A DNA stretch of 64,000 nucleotides, taken from the NCBI RefSeq assembly GCF_016909185.1, contig NZ_JAFBFH010000011.1, positions 1 to 64,000 on the forward strand, written 5' to 3'. The notes under the pieces are model-generated. The model did no database searches, was not told the DNA's origin, and was given only the letters and a program-made list of their open reading frames with translations. Below, in pieces: positions 52,686 through 60,402 of the stretch (the first letter of the stretch is position 1; every line of letters begins with the position of its first letter). The DNA comes from Siminovitchia thermophila. Its GTDB lineage: Bacteria; Bacillota; Bacilli; Bacillales; Bacillaceae_C. The position numbers and the translations under genes are program-made.

Positions 52686-54434
52686 ATGACAACAACTATG
52701 AAAGTAGATCCTTTTACGCTGGAAATTGTGAAAGACTCACTTTTGGCGATAGGGGATGAAATGTTTGTGGCACTGGCTCGTACATCCATGAGTCCCATTA
52801 TTTACGAAGTACTTGATTATGCAAGCGGCTTGACTGATTCAGAGGGAAACTTGCTTACTCAAGGAAATGGTGTGACAGGTTTTATTGGGATGTTGACATT
52901 TATGGTGAAGGAAACGCTTCGTAAATATCCTGGCGACCAGCTGAAGCCAGGGGATATCATCATCATTAATGATCCGTATAATGGCGGGGGTTCTCACTTA
53001 TCTGATGTTGGCCTCGTGATGCCTATATTTGCTGAAGGCAAGCTGGTCGCTTTTTCCGCCAATAAAGCCCACTGGACAGAGGTAGGGGGAAAGGATCCCG
53101 GTTCGTTTACAAACGATGCGGTCGATATATTTCAAGAAGGTTTGCAGTTTCCTTGTATTAAGCTATATGACGCAGGTACCTTAAATGAGGGCATTGTTGA
53201 AATAATTCGATCCAATGTAAGATTTCCGGATCTTTCATTGGGGGATATGTGGGCACAGGTGGCGGCTTTGCGCACAGGTGATCGCCGTTTAAGAGAACTT
53301 TGCAGCAAACATGGCCGGGAGACAATCTTGGCTGCGATTGACTACTTATTAAATCACGGTGAAACGATGTCCCGCCAAGAACTTCAAAAGCTTCCAAAGG
53401 GTGTATTTACGGCGGAAGATTATATTGATACCGATGGCATGGGGAATGGCCCATTCAAAATTAAAGTGAAAGTTACGATTACGGATGATGAGTTTATATG
53501 CGATTTTCGAGGGAGCCACCCACAGGTTCCAGGTCCAATGAACTGTTCCTATACAGGTTTGATGTCTGCGGTAAGAGTCATTTTTTTAGCTGTTACCAAT
53601 CCCGAGCAGGATGTCAACGACGGTGTCTTTCGCCCTTTAAAAGTATTAGTTGATCCAAAGTCGATCATGTCTGCCGAACGGCCGGTTCCTGTTTCTAATT
53701 ATTTTGAAACGCTGCTAGGCAGTTTGGATTTAGTTTGGAAAGCGTTGGCACCACATTTGCCTAATCGGCTCACTGCTGGCCATCATTTATCCGTCAGTTC
53801 TGTCACCTTGTCCGGCAATCATCACGATACCCGAGAGCCGTTCTTAATTGTCGAACCATCGGTTGGTGGCTGGGGTGGGGCCGAAGGCCAAGATGGCGCT
53901 TCAGGACAATTTTGTATTGCGGATGGAGAAACATATAACATTCCCATAGAGGTGGCTGAGACGCGATACGGGGTACGGGTAGATGAATACAGCTTGCGTG
54001 AGGATGGCACGGGGGCTGGTGCGGGAGAATATATCGGCGGTAAAGGTGTCATTCGAGCTTACAGGGCATTGTCGGATGATCAAGCGGCCACGATTACTTA
54101 CGGACGCAACAAATTCAGTCCGTGGGGCATGAAAGGCGGCAATGATGGTTCGCCAAATGAGTTTTATATTCATAAATCAAACGGGGAAATTGATGGGCCA
54201 TATGGTGTCTATCCTCGATATAAGCTTAACAAGAATGATGTGATTCGCTTAATGACAGGAACAGGCGGTGGATATGGAAACCCTCGAAAACGGCCTGCTG
54301 AAAAAGTTGCTCAGGACGTTAAAAATGGTTATTTCACAGTGGATGAGGCAAGAGAGCATTTTTTGGTAGAAGTAGATCCGCTTACGTTTGAATATAAAGA
54401 GCTGCCTGGAAGACATTTGGAGGGGAAACAATGA
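52686..54434 (+). CDS. Hydantoinase subunit B (HyuB family), operon 2
   Basis: This 582-residue paralogue of 45855 keeps VDPFTLEIVKDSLLAIGDEM, RTSMSPIIYEVLDYASG, IIIINDPYNGGGSHLSDVG, FSANKAHWTEVGGKDPGS and TGTGGGYGNPRKRP. It forms the HyuAB complex with the gene before it. GAGGAAAGG lies seven bases before ATG 52686; an in-frame ATG at 52665 inside hyuA lacks spacing. Its stop overlaps the following cupin gene by four bases (ATGA), a translational coupling not seen in operon 1. Confidence 0.92.
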   Translation: MTTTMKVDPFTLEIVKDSLLAIGDEMFVALARTSMSPIIYEVLDYASGLTDSEGNLLTQGNGVTGFIGMLTFMVKETLRKYPGDQLKPGDIIIINDPYNGGGSHLSDVGLVMPIFAEGKLVAFSANKAHWTEVGGKDPGSFTNDAVDIFQEGLQFPCIKLYDAGTLNEGIVEIIRSNVRFPDLSLGDMWAQVAALRTGDRRLRELCSKHGRETILAAIDYLLNHGETMSRQELQKLPKGVFTAEDYIDTDGMGNGPFKIKVKVTITDDEFICDFRGSHPQVPGPMNCSYTGLMSAVRVIFLAVTNPEQDVNDGVFRPLKVLVDPKSIMSAERPVPVSNYFETLLGSLDLVWKALAPHLPNRLTAGHHLSVSSVTLSGNHHDTREPFLIVEPSVGGWGGAEGQDGASGQFCIADGETYNIPIEVAETRYGVRVDEYSLREDGTGAGAGEYIGGKGVIRAYRALSDDQAATITYGRNKFSPWGMKGGNDGSPNEFYIHKSNGEIDGPYGVYPRYKLNKNDVIRLMTGTGGGYGNPRKRPAEKVAQDVKNGYFTVDEAREHFLVEVDPLTFEYKELPGRHLEGKQ

Positions 54435-54748
54435 ATATAAAAAAACCTGATTTTAGTGAAAAAGAAACGGTGAAAAGTCTTTTTCAAAGAAAGTTTCCTG
54501 GAGCAGAAATCGACTTTGGCTTTGTCTCCATACCAAGCGGTGAACGTTTGCCAAAAGAAGGAACGACAAGCCATACAGAGCATGAGTACGCTTATATTGT
54601 GAAAGGTAGTTTGTCTGGTGAAAGTGGAGGGAATCCTTTTGAAATAAGTGCGGGTGAGGCATCTTATATACCAGCCGGAGAAAAGCATTGGTGCGTGAAT
54701 AAAAGTAAAAGTGCTTGTGAATTAGTATACGCCTTAATAAAGGCTTGA
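54431..54748 (+). CDS. Small single-domain cupin protein
   Basis: This is a 105-residue cupin barrel with the first motif in GTTSHTEHEYAYIVKGSLSG (His-x-Glu-His-Glu) and the second in ISAGEASYIPAGEKHWCVN, with a second His. The metal ligands His/His/Glu/His are therefore present. It could be an enzyme acting on the ring-opened product (isomerase or lyase) or a metabolite sensor. It is coupled to hyuB by an ATGA overlap and is absent from operon 1, so it may define the difference in substrate between the two operons. Confidence 0.8.
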   Translation: MNIKKPDFSEKETVKSLFQRKFPGAEIDFGFVSIPSGERLPKEGTTSHTEHEYAYIVKGSLSGESGGNPFEISAGEASYIPAGEKHWCVNKSKSACELVYALIKA

Positions 54749-54884
54749 TGTTCCATAGAGCAATAGAATAGGAGAAATAGTTTTCCTATTCTATTGCTAG
54801 AACAGAAAAAGAATAGTTTCAAGATGATGGAATTGTGAAAAGTCATTATATTCCCAAAACATGATTTATCAAAGGAGGAAGAGT

Positions 54885-56207
54885 ATGGGAAATACAGCCG
54901 TTAAAAAGACAACCACGACCACGAATGAGAGTAATGTAATTAAAAGTGAAGAGTATTATTCTACAAACCCCATTCCATACAAAGATAGAAAGTCATGGCT
55001 GGGTGTAGCGGCGATTTTTTTTGGCATGACAGCAGCTATCTCCTCCTTTGCAACTGGTGGTGGACTGATTGTGAATTTAACACTCACCCAAGCAACCCTA
55101 TCATTAGGTATTGCCACAGCCATTTTACTTTGTCTCTTTTATATTCCAATGGGAGTGATTGGCGCAAAAGAGGGATTGAACACTTACATGGTAGGGGAAG
55201 CAGCTTTTGGAAAGAAAGGAACCAATATCGCAACAGGTATGGTGATAGGGGCCTTGCCTGCCTTTGGATGGTATGGTGTACAAGTGTCAATTGCTGCAGA
55301 AGCATTAAATCAGGCTTTTGGGGGTCATACGAATCTAGTGCCTCTATTCATGATTATTATCGGTTTGTTATTTGTTGTTCCGGCATTGTTTGGGATCACC
55401 AGCATGGCTTGGTTGGATTATGTAAGCATTCCGGCTATTTTGGGGATTACCATTTTAGGGGTTATTAAAGTTTTTAATACTTCGGATTTATCCCATGTAC
55501 TATCGTATCAACCTGCTACTACAGAATCTCTCTTTTGGGGAATCAATATTGTGATAGGAAGTATGGTGGCAGGTGCTTCGTTTGCGCCCGATTATACTCG
55601 TTGGACCCATCCAAAGGTTTCTAGTGTTTCTCTTTCAGGGATTGTTGGCATAGTGGCGCCACTTATTATATTAACGCTGATAGGAGCCATGATGGCACTC
55701 ACGGCAACAACGCTTGGGGTTGATGAACCTTGGAATATCTCGCAAGTACTATCGGTTTTAGGTTTGCCAGCCATTGCCTTGATATTTGTTATTTTGCTAC
55801 AATGGACCACCAATATCGTGGCAGCTTACAGTGCGGGTTTAGCACTGACAAAAGCATTTGGATGGAGTAGATTTTGGTGGACACTCATCGTCGCAATAGT
55901 CGGTACAGCACTATCAATATTCGGAATTGTCAAATTTTTTCTGTTGTTTTTAGGATTGCTTGCCGTTTTTGTCTCACCAGTTGCCGGTGTGTTAATCAGT
56001 GAATACTTTTTTGTATCAAAAGGACAATTTAATCGAAAAGAAGGCTTTTACTGGCCTGGTATTATCACTTGGCTGATTGGGGGATTTGTAGCTTATTTTA
56101 TCCCGTATTTCATACCTGCTGTGAATGGCTTTATCATTAGTTTTGTTTTGTATACTGTCTATCATAAATTCATTAAAAAGACGCCAAACGAGAAGGTGGC
56201 AGAATGA
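54885..56207 (+). CDS. NCS1-family permease (hydantoin/allantoin/cytosine type), operon 2
   Basis: This 440-residue paralogue of 47822 has a Thr-rich soluble start (KKTTTTTNESN), YYSTNPIPYKDRKSW, helix 1 AIFFGMTAAISSFATGGGL, ALPAFGWYGVQVSIAAEAL, MAWLDYVSIP, SFAPDYTRWTHPKVS and FGWSRFWWTLIVA. It is a cation-coupled importer for a small heterocycle. AAAGGAGGAAG precedes ATG 54885; an earlier in-frame ATG at 54861 precedes that site. Its stop overlaps the next racemase gene by 4 bases. Confidence 0.9.
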   Translation: MGNTAVKKTTTTTNESNVIKSEEYYSTNPIPYKDRKSWLGVAAIFFGMTAAISSFATGGGLIVNLTLTQATLSLGIATAILLCLFYIPMGVIGAKEGLNTYMVGEAAFGKKGTNIATGMVIGALPAFGWYGVQVSIAAEALNQAFGGHTNLVPLFMIIIGLLFVVPALFGITSMAWLDYVSIPAILGITILGVIKVFNTSDLSHVLSYQPATTESLFWGINIVIGSMVAGASFAPDYTRWTHPKVSSVSLSGIVGIVAPLIILTLIGAMMALTATTLGVDEPWNISQVLSVLGLPAIALIFVILLQWTTNIVAAYSAGLALTKAFGWSRFWWTLIVAIVGTALSIFGIVKFFLLFLGLLAVFVSPVAGVLISEYFFVSKGQFNRKEGFYWPGIITWLIGGFVAYFIPYFIPAVNGFIISFVLYTVYHKFIKKTPNEKVAE

Positions 56208-56935
56208 AAAGGATATTATTTCTGAATCCTATCCATACCAATATTTTTAATCAGCCTTATCTTGAAATCTTAAAACAATATAAAAATAAAGAGACAGAGA
56301 TTGAAGTAACATCTCTTGAGGGCGTCGGTCCCAAGCATTTAGAGTATACCTGCTATGAGGCGATCGCCATGCCTAATATTGTGAAAAAGGTTAAAGAAGC
56401 AGAAAACGCGGGCTTCGATGGCATGGTGATTGGTTGCTTTTATGATACGGCACTTAGAGCGGCACGAGAAGTAAGTCAAAATATGATGATCACTGCTCCA
56501 GCTGAATCATCTCTTCATATTGGCGCTACTTTAGGGGAATCTATCTCTATTATAGTAGGGCAGCGAAAGTGGATTCCTGAAATGCAGGAAAATGTTTCAC
56601 ATTACGGTTATACAAATAAAGTAACATCTTTTAAATCTGTCAACCTGGGAGTCCATGAATTTCAGAAAGATCTCACAGAAACTAAAAAGAGAATTATGCA
56701 AGCCTCAAAAGAAGCCATTAAAAAGGACGGGGCAGATGTCATCATTTTAGGCTGTACGGCCGAGTTTGGCATGTATGGAGAGCTTCAAGAAGAATTAGGC
56801 ATACCAGTAATTGACTCAGGATTGGCGGCATTTAAATATGCGGAATTACTGACCGAAATGAAAGGAAAAATGAATTGGTCCCACAGTAAAAGAATTGGGT
56901 ACCAGTCCCCGCTCTTAGAAGAAAATTTCGTATAA
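56204..56935 (+). CDS. Asp/Glu/hydantoin racemase family protein, operon 2, first copy
   Basis: This 243-residue racemase-fold protein has both Cys sites: MVIGCFYDTALRAAREV (near 76) and DVIILGCTAEFGMYGEL (near 183). It is coupled to the permease gene by an ATGA overlap. It resembles the next gene (56957) more than the copy in operon 1, which suggests a tandem duplication inside operon 2. The role is isomerization of the enantiomers taken up, by family. Confidence 0.87.
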   Translation: MKRILFLNPIHTNIFNQPYLEILKQYKNKETEIEVTSLEGVGPKHLEYTCYEAIAMPNIVKKVKEAENAGFDGMVIGCFYDTALRAAREVSQNMMITAPAESSLHIGATLGESISIIVGQRKWIPEMQENVSHYGYTNKVTSFKSVNLGVHEFQKDLTETKKRIMQASKEAIKKDGADVIILGCTAEFGMYGELQEELGIPVIDSGLAAFKYAELLTEMKGKMNWSHSKRIGYQSPLLEENFV

Positions 56936-56956
56936 AAGATGAGGAGATGATCAAGA

Positions 56957-57712
56957 GTGAAGAAAATTTTATTTATAAATCCTATTCATACAGATATTTT
57001 TAATCATGAATTTAAAAAAATGTTAAATAATTCCAAACTACAGGATACCAGTGTAGATGTAGTCTCTTTAGAAAACGGGAAGGGACCATGCCACTTACAA
57101 TACCATTCATATGAGGCAATGGTGATGCCGAAAATCATACAAAGAGTTCGAGAAGCGGAAGAGGAAAACTATGATGCCGTGATTATTGGATGCTTTTATG
57201 ATACCGCTTTAAGAGCGAGCAGAGAAATTAGCAGAAAAATGGTTGTGGCAGCTCCAGCAGAATCTTCCCTTCATATCGCATCAACTCTTGGGGAAACGAT
57301 TTCCATCATTGTCAGTGAAAAAAAGTGTATACCTGAGATGAGAGAAAACGTAAGGAAATATGGATTTGGTGAAAGAGTCGTTTCTTTTAAGTCTGTTGAT
57401 TTAAAAGTGCATGAATTTCAAAAAGATCTACAGGAAACAAAAAGAAGAATTTTGCAAGCCTCGAAAGAAGCTATTGAAAAAGATGGGGCGGATATCATTG
57501 TTTTAGGGTGTACAGCAGAATTTGGAACGTATGATGAAATTCAACAAGAGTTGGGGATTCCAGTGATTGATTCCGGTTTGGCGGCATTTAAATATGCTGA
57601 ATTCTTGATTGAAATAAAAGATAAAATGAATTGGACACATAGTAAATTAATAGGCTATCAATCCCCACCCGAAGAAGAGGTCCAATCTTTTGGGATTCTC
57701 ATGCAGAAATGA
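56957..57712 (+). CDS. Asp/Glu/hydantoin racemase family protein, operon 2, second copy
   Basis: This 251-residue protein carries VIIGCFYDTALRASREI and DIIVLGCTAEFGTYDEI, again with both catalytic Cys residues. The C-terminus SPPEEEVQSFGILMQK resembles that of the operon 1 racemase. Start GTG 56957 has GAGGAG 10 bases upstream. It is the last gene of operon 2. Two racemases side by side could form a heteromer or act on different ring or acid forms. Confidence 0.87.
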   Translation: MKKILFINPIHTDIFNHEFKKMLNNSKLQDTSVDVVSLENGKGPCHLQYHSYEAMVMPKIIQRVREAEEENYDAVIIGCFYDTALRASREISRKMVVAAPAESSLHIASTLGETISIIVSEKKCIPEMRENVRKYGFGERVVSFKSVDLKVHEFQKDLQETKRRILQASKEAIEKDGADIIVLGCTAEFGTYDEIQQELGIPVIDSGLAAFKYAEFLIEIKDKMNWTHSKLIGYQSPPEEEVQSFGILMQK

Positions 57713-57786
57713 ACTTTTGTTCAAAAGAGGATCGAATCATATAAGAATTTTTACCTGAATGTTCCCAAGGCATTGTGTTATCATGA

Positions 57787-57912
57787 GGCTGGGACATAAG
57801 TTGAAAGCTGATTGATATTCGTAAAAATCGTGAGAATAAAGCCGCGTTAAATCAAGGTTTTCAAACTTGATTTAACGCGGTTTATTCATTTTTACAGGGT
57901 TCTGTCCCGGCC
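57787..57912 (+). repeat. Inverted-repeat element with inner 15-bp hairpin
   Basis: The outer arms GGCTGGGACA (57787-57796) and TGTCCCGGCC (57903-57912) enclose a perfect 15-bp stem at 57842-57856/57866-57880 (arm CCGCGTTAAATCAAG). This outer-arm sequence is a common intergenic repeat of Bacillaceae. It may also act as the terminator of operon 2. Confidence 0.75.
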
Positions 57913-57943
57913 CCTTATTTGTGTTAAAAAAATCCCTATCATC

Positions 57944-58068
57944 GCTACGTCAAAATATTTCGCTTTCCGCAGGCACGGCTTCAGCTTCCTCGGAAAGCAA
58001 AGGTCGCTTTCCTGCGGGATCTTCAGCTCGAGCTATTCCCGCAGGAGTCTACCTATTTTGACTACGCT
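57944..58068 (+). repeat. GC-rich dispersed repeat of the CTTTCCGC-CGGCTTCAGC type
   Basis: Ends pair as TCAAAATA...TATTTTGA. The interior contains CGCTTTCCGCAGGCACGGCT and CCCGCAGGAGTCTACC, wording seen again and again between genes of Bacillus and Geobacillus. It is noncoding and its origin is unknown. Confidence 0.65.
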
Positions 58069-58097
58069 AAAAGCTTACGTATACACTGGACAATTTA

Positions 58098-58241
58098 TCC
58101 GGCATGTAAGGTGCCGTAAGACTCCCACTTCAAAATCTTGAGTGAATACAAAAGGTCCAAGTGGGAGAAAACGGCACCTAAATGCCCGATTGGTTCAACT
58201 AACATTCAGTAGGAGCCCTACTGAATGAAGTTTCACTTTAT
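58098..58241 (+). repeat. Two-hairpin repeat, copy C
   Basis: This is the third copy of the unit at the window start. The outer stem is 58109-58117/58171-58179, the inner stem CTCCCACTT/AAGTGGGAG is perfect here, and the second hairpin 58203-58213/58217-58227 has only a 3-base loop. The TTTATCC before it and CACTTTAT after it are also shared with copies A/B. Confidence 0.8.
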
Positions 58242-58645
58242 TGTTCGTTTTTTCATCAGCTGATTTAGTTGTGTCCCAGACTCTGAAAATTATTTTATTT
58301 TTTCATGAATCAAGGGGGCTCTGTTTGGGGTATTTGGGCTATCAAATTTTAAGAATAGGTGAAAATTCAAGATATCATTTATTTTAGGGGGGGCCATTCT
58401 TGACAAGGAAAAAATAGTTAGTCTCAGAGATATAAAGCAAAGCTGGATATAATTTACTTTTGAAAAATCCAGTTGGATTGAATTTTTGAAGTGATCCACT
58501 TTGGGTTCATTTTTGCTACTGGATTGCAATTACAGTTGCATTAATTTATATTAATCATATTCGCATGAATAGCTTGTAGATGAATTAGGGTGATGGACTA
58601 GATATGGCAATCAATTAGAACAGAGTGATGAAGATAAGAACATAA

Positions 58646-58870
58646 TTGGATGAATTGATAAAACAAGGTGGTTACGAAGAAGGTGCCAAGAGGGGAGCAA
58701 TCAATTTAGGGTCAAAGTATTGTGATCCCTTTAAAAACATTTCCGTGCACCTTATTAAGGCAATCATGTTGACTATTGGAGTCTGCGCTATCTTCTTATC
58801 TATGCTGGACACTCGCGTATTTCACTACATGTCCATTGGGTCTTTCTGGAACATTTTTCATGTGACGTAA
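58646..58870 (+). CDS. Unrecognised short open frame or gene remnant
   Basis: This 74-codon frame starts at a TTG without a clear ribosome site. It reads ELIKQGGYEEGAKRGAINLG, then one hydrophobic helix (KAIMLTIGVCAIFLSML). The first part looks like real protein, the rest less so. It may be the tail of a decayed membrane protein. No function is assigned. Confidence 0.25.
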   Translation: MDELIKQGGYEEGAKRGAINLGSKYCDPFKNISVHLIKAIMLTIGVCAIFLSMLDTRVFHYMSIGSFWNIFHVT

Positions 58871-58926
58871 TGTAAGCAAGTCTAAAGTGTTATGTTAATC
58901 TAAATATAAAAAAGGGAGCTTCAAAC

Positions 58927-59736
58927 ATGGAATGGAAAAATATTTATCGGGGTATAGTGATGGGAGCAAGTGATGTTATCCCGGGCGTGAGTGGCGGAAC
59001 GATTGCCGTTCTATTAGGGATTTATGATCGACTTATAGAAGCGATTAATGGAGTATTTTCAAAAGGTTGGAAAAAACAATTAAGCTTTTTAATTCCTCTC
59101 GGGTTCGGTATTGTTCTTTCCATTTTTTCGTTAAGTCGGCTTATGGAATGGCTGCTTCATACGCATCCAGGACCGACTTACTTCTTTTTTCTTGGTTTAA
59201 TATTGGGCGTTTTACCTTTTTTGTTTCGCCAAGCACGTGCAAAGAGTACATTTAAAGCACAGCAATACATTTTGTTGGCGATCGGCGCCATTTTAATCGC
59301 TTCACTCGCTTTTTTAAACGAAAGTGAAGGAGCAGTGATAGAGAATATGACTTTTGCAACATATTTTCTGTTATTTGTCTCCGGATTCATTGGCAGTTCC
59401 GCTATGATTCTACCGGGGATCAGCGGTTCATTTATATTATTGGTAATTGGTGTCTACCCGACTGTCATTGGCGCTATTAGCAATTTTAAGCTTGATATCA
59501 TTGCTGTCACTGGAGCTGGAATTGCACTGGGAATTATCATAATGAGCAAAGTGATTCATTATTTTTTAACCCATTATCGAATAAGTACTTTTGCAGTTAT
59601 CATTGGGATGGTTATTGGATCGTTTTTCGTTATTTTTCCTGGATGGCCTGCAAATCTGACATTAACATTCGTTAGTATTTTGACTTTTATCATCGGTTTG
59701 GTAGCTGCTTATATTTTGGGTAAAATTGAATATTGA
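58927..59736 (+). CDS. popT: DUF368 membrane protein, PopT-type undecaprenyl-phosphate translocase
   Basis: This 269-residue DUF368 protein has about eight helices and the paired inverted motifs GASDVIPGVSGGTIAVLLGIYD (residues 13-34) and GSSAMILPGISGSFILLVIG (near 160), as in known PopT proteins. These recycle undecaprenyl phosphate from the outer to the inner membrane face. Every polymer pathway in this window uses that lipid. AAAGGGAGC precedes ATG 58927, and it has its own terminator at 59785. It is a single-gene unit. Confidence 0.88.
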   Translation: MEWKNIYRGIVMGASDVIPGVSGGTIAVLLGIYDRLIEAINGVFSKGWKKQLSFLIPLGFGIVLSIFSLSRLMEWLLHTHPGPTYFFFLGLILGVLPFLFRQARAKSTFKAQQYILLAIGAILIASLAFLNESEGAVIENMTFATYFLLFVSGFIGSSAMILPGISGSFILLVIGVYPTVIGAISNFKLDIIAVTGAGIALGIIIMSKVIHYFLTHYRISTFAVIIGMVIGSFFVIFPGWPANLTLTFVSILTFIIGLVAAYILGKIEY

Positions 59737-59784
59737 GTGATTTGGAAGTCACTGTGTGAGTGTGACAATTTGGTAATACCAAGG

Positions 59785-59808
59785 AGAGGGGAATAGCCCT
59801 CTTTTTTT
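59785..59808 (+). terminator. Intrinsic terminator of the DUF368 gene
   Basis: AGAGGG (59785-59790) and CCCTCT (59797-59802) pair across six bases and are followed by an uninterrupted T run to 59808. Confidence 0.75.
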
Positions 59809-60402
59809 GATATTTTCCGAATATATCAATTTTTTATGAACCTGGTATATATCGTATATGGTCATCACTTTTATTTTACCAGGGGCGGCGTTCCCTCTAG
59901 CCAATCATTTGTGCGGCTTTTCTGGATCTGATCAATCGGACTACAACTACGTCTATGAAGGTGATGAGTAATGTTGCAGGAAATGTTACTTGATCATCTA
60001 AAAATTTTCTTGCTAACTCTGGGGAGACTTGCTATTTTATAGGCTAATACTCTCCACTTTATGAAAGTCCTCCCGTCTTCTGAACGAATGGTCTGCTCTT
60101 TTTTGAAATATTCCCATATTATGGCCTAAAACTCTCCTCTTTTTCGACACATTCTCCTCCTCTGGTTAATTCTCTTCATTTGTGACTTTGGTAATGGTTT
60201 GAAATCAATTGCCAATACAAACTTGGATTTTTTTCCTTTTTTGAGAATAATTGAGGCAGGTATATAGGGTTAGTTGGATAATCGAAACTTTTACATTAAC
60301 TTTATAATAGCTTAACAAATCATTACTCTTGTGATGGTATGTTAAATACTGTCGATTATTGACAAAGTATAACCATTATCGCACTGGGGGGAGAATGTTT
60401 CT
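59809..60402. other. Intergenic region ahead of the surface protein
   Basis: About 590 bases without a supported gene. A 37-codon frame at 59858-59971 (ITFILPGAAFPLANHLCGF) has no ribosome site and may be a fragment. The last 50 bases hold the GGGGGGAGAA ribosome site of the following gene. Confidence 0.5.

Noticed and set aside
54431-54748. The cupin as an antitoxin or regulator like the XRE-cupin at 43252
   Set aside because: It has no DNA-binding domain and keeps a full set of metal ligands, so an enzyme or sensor is more likely.
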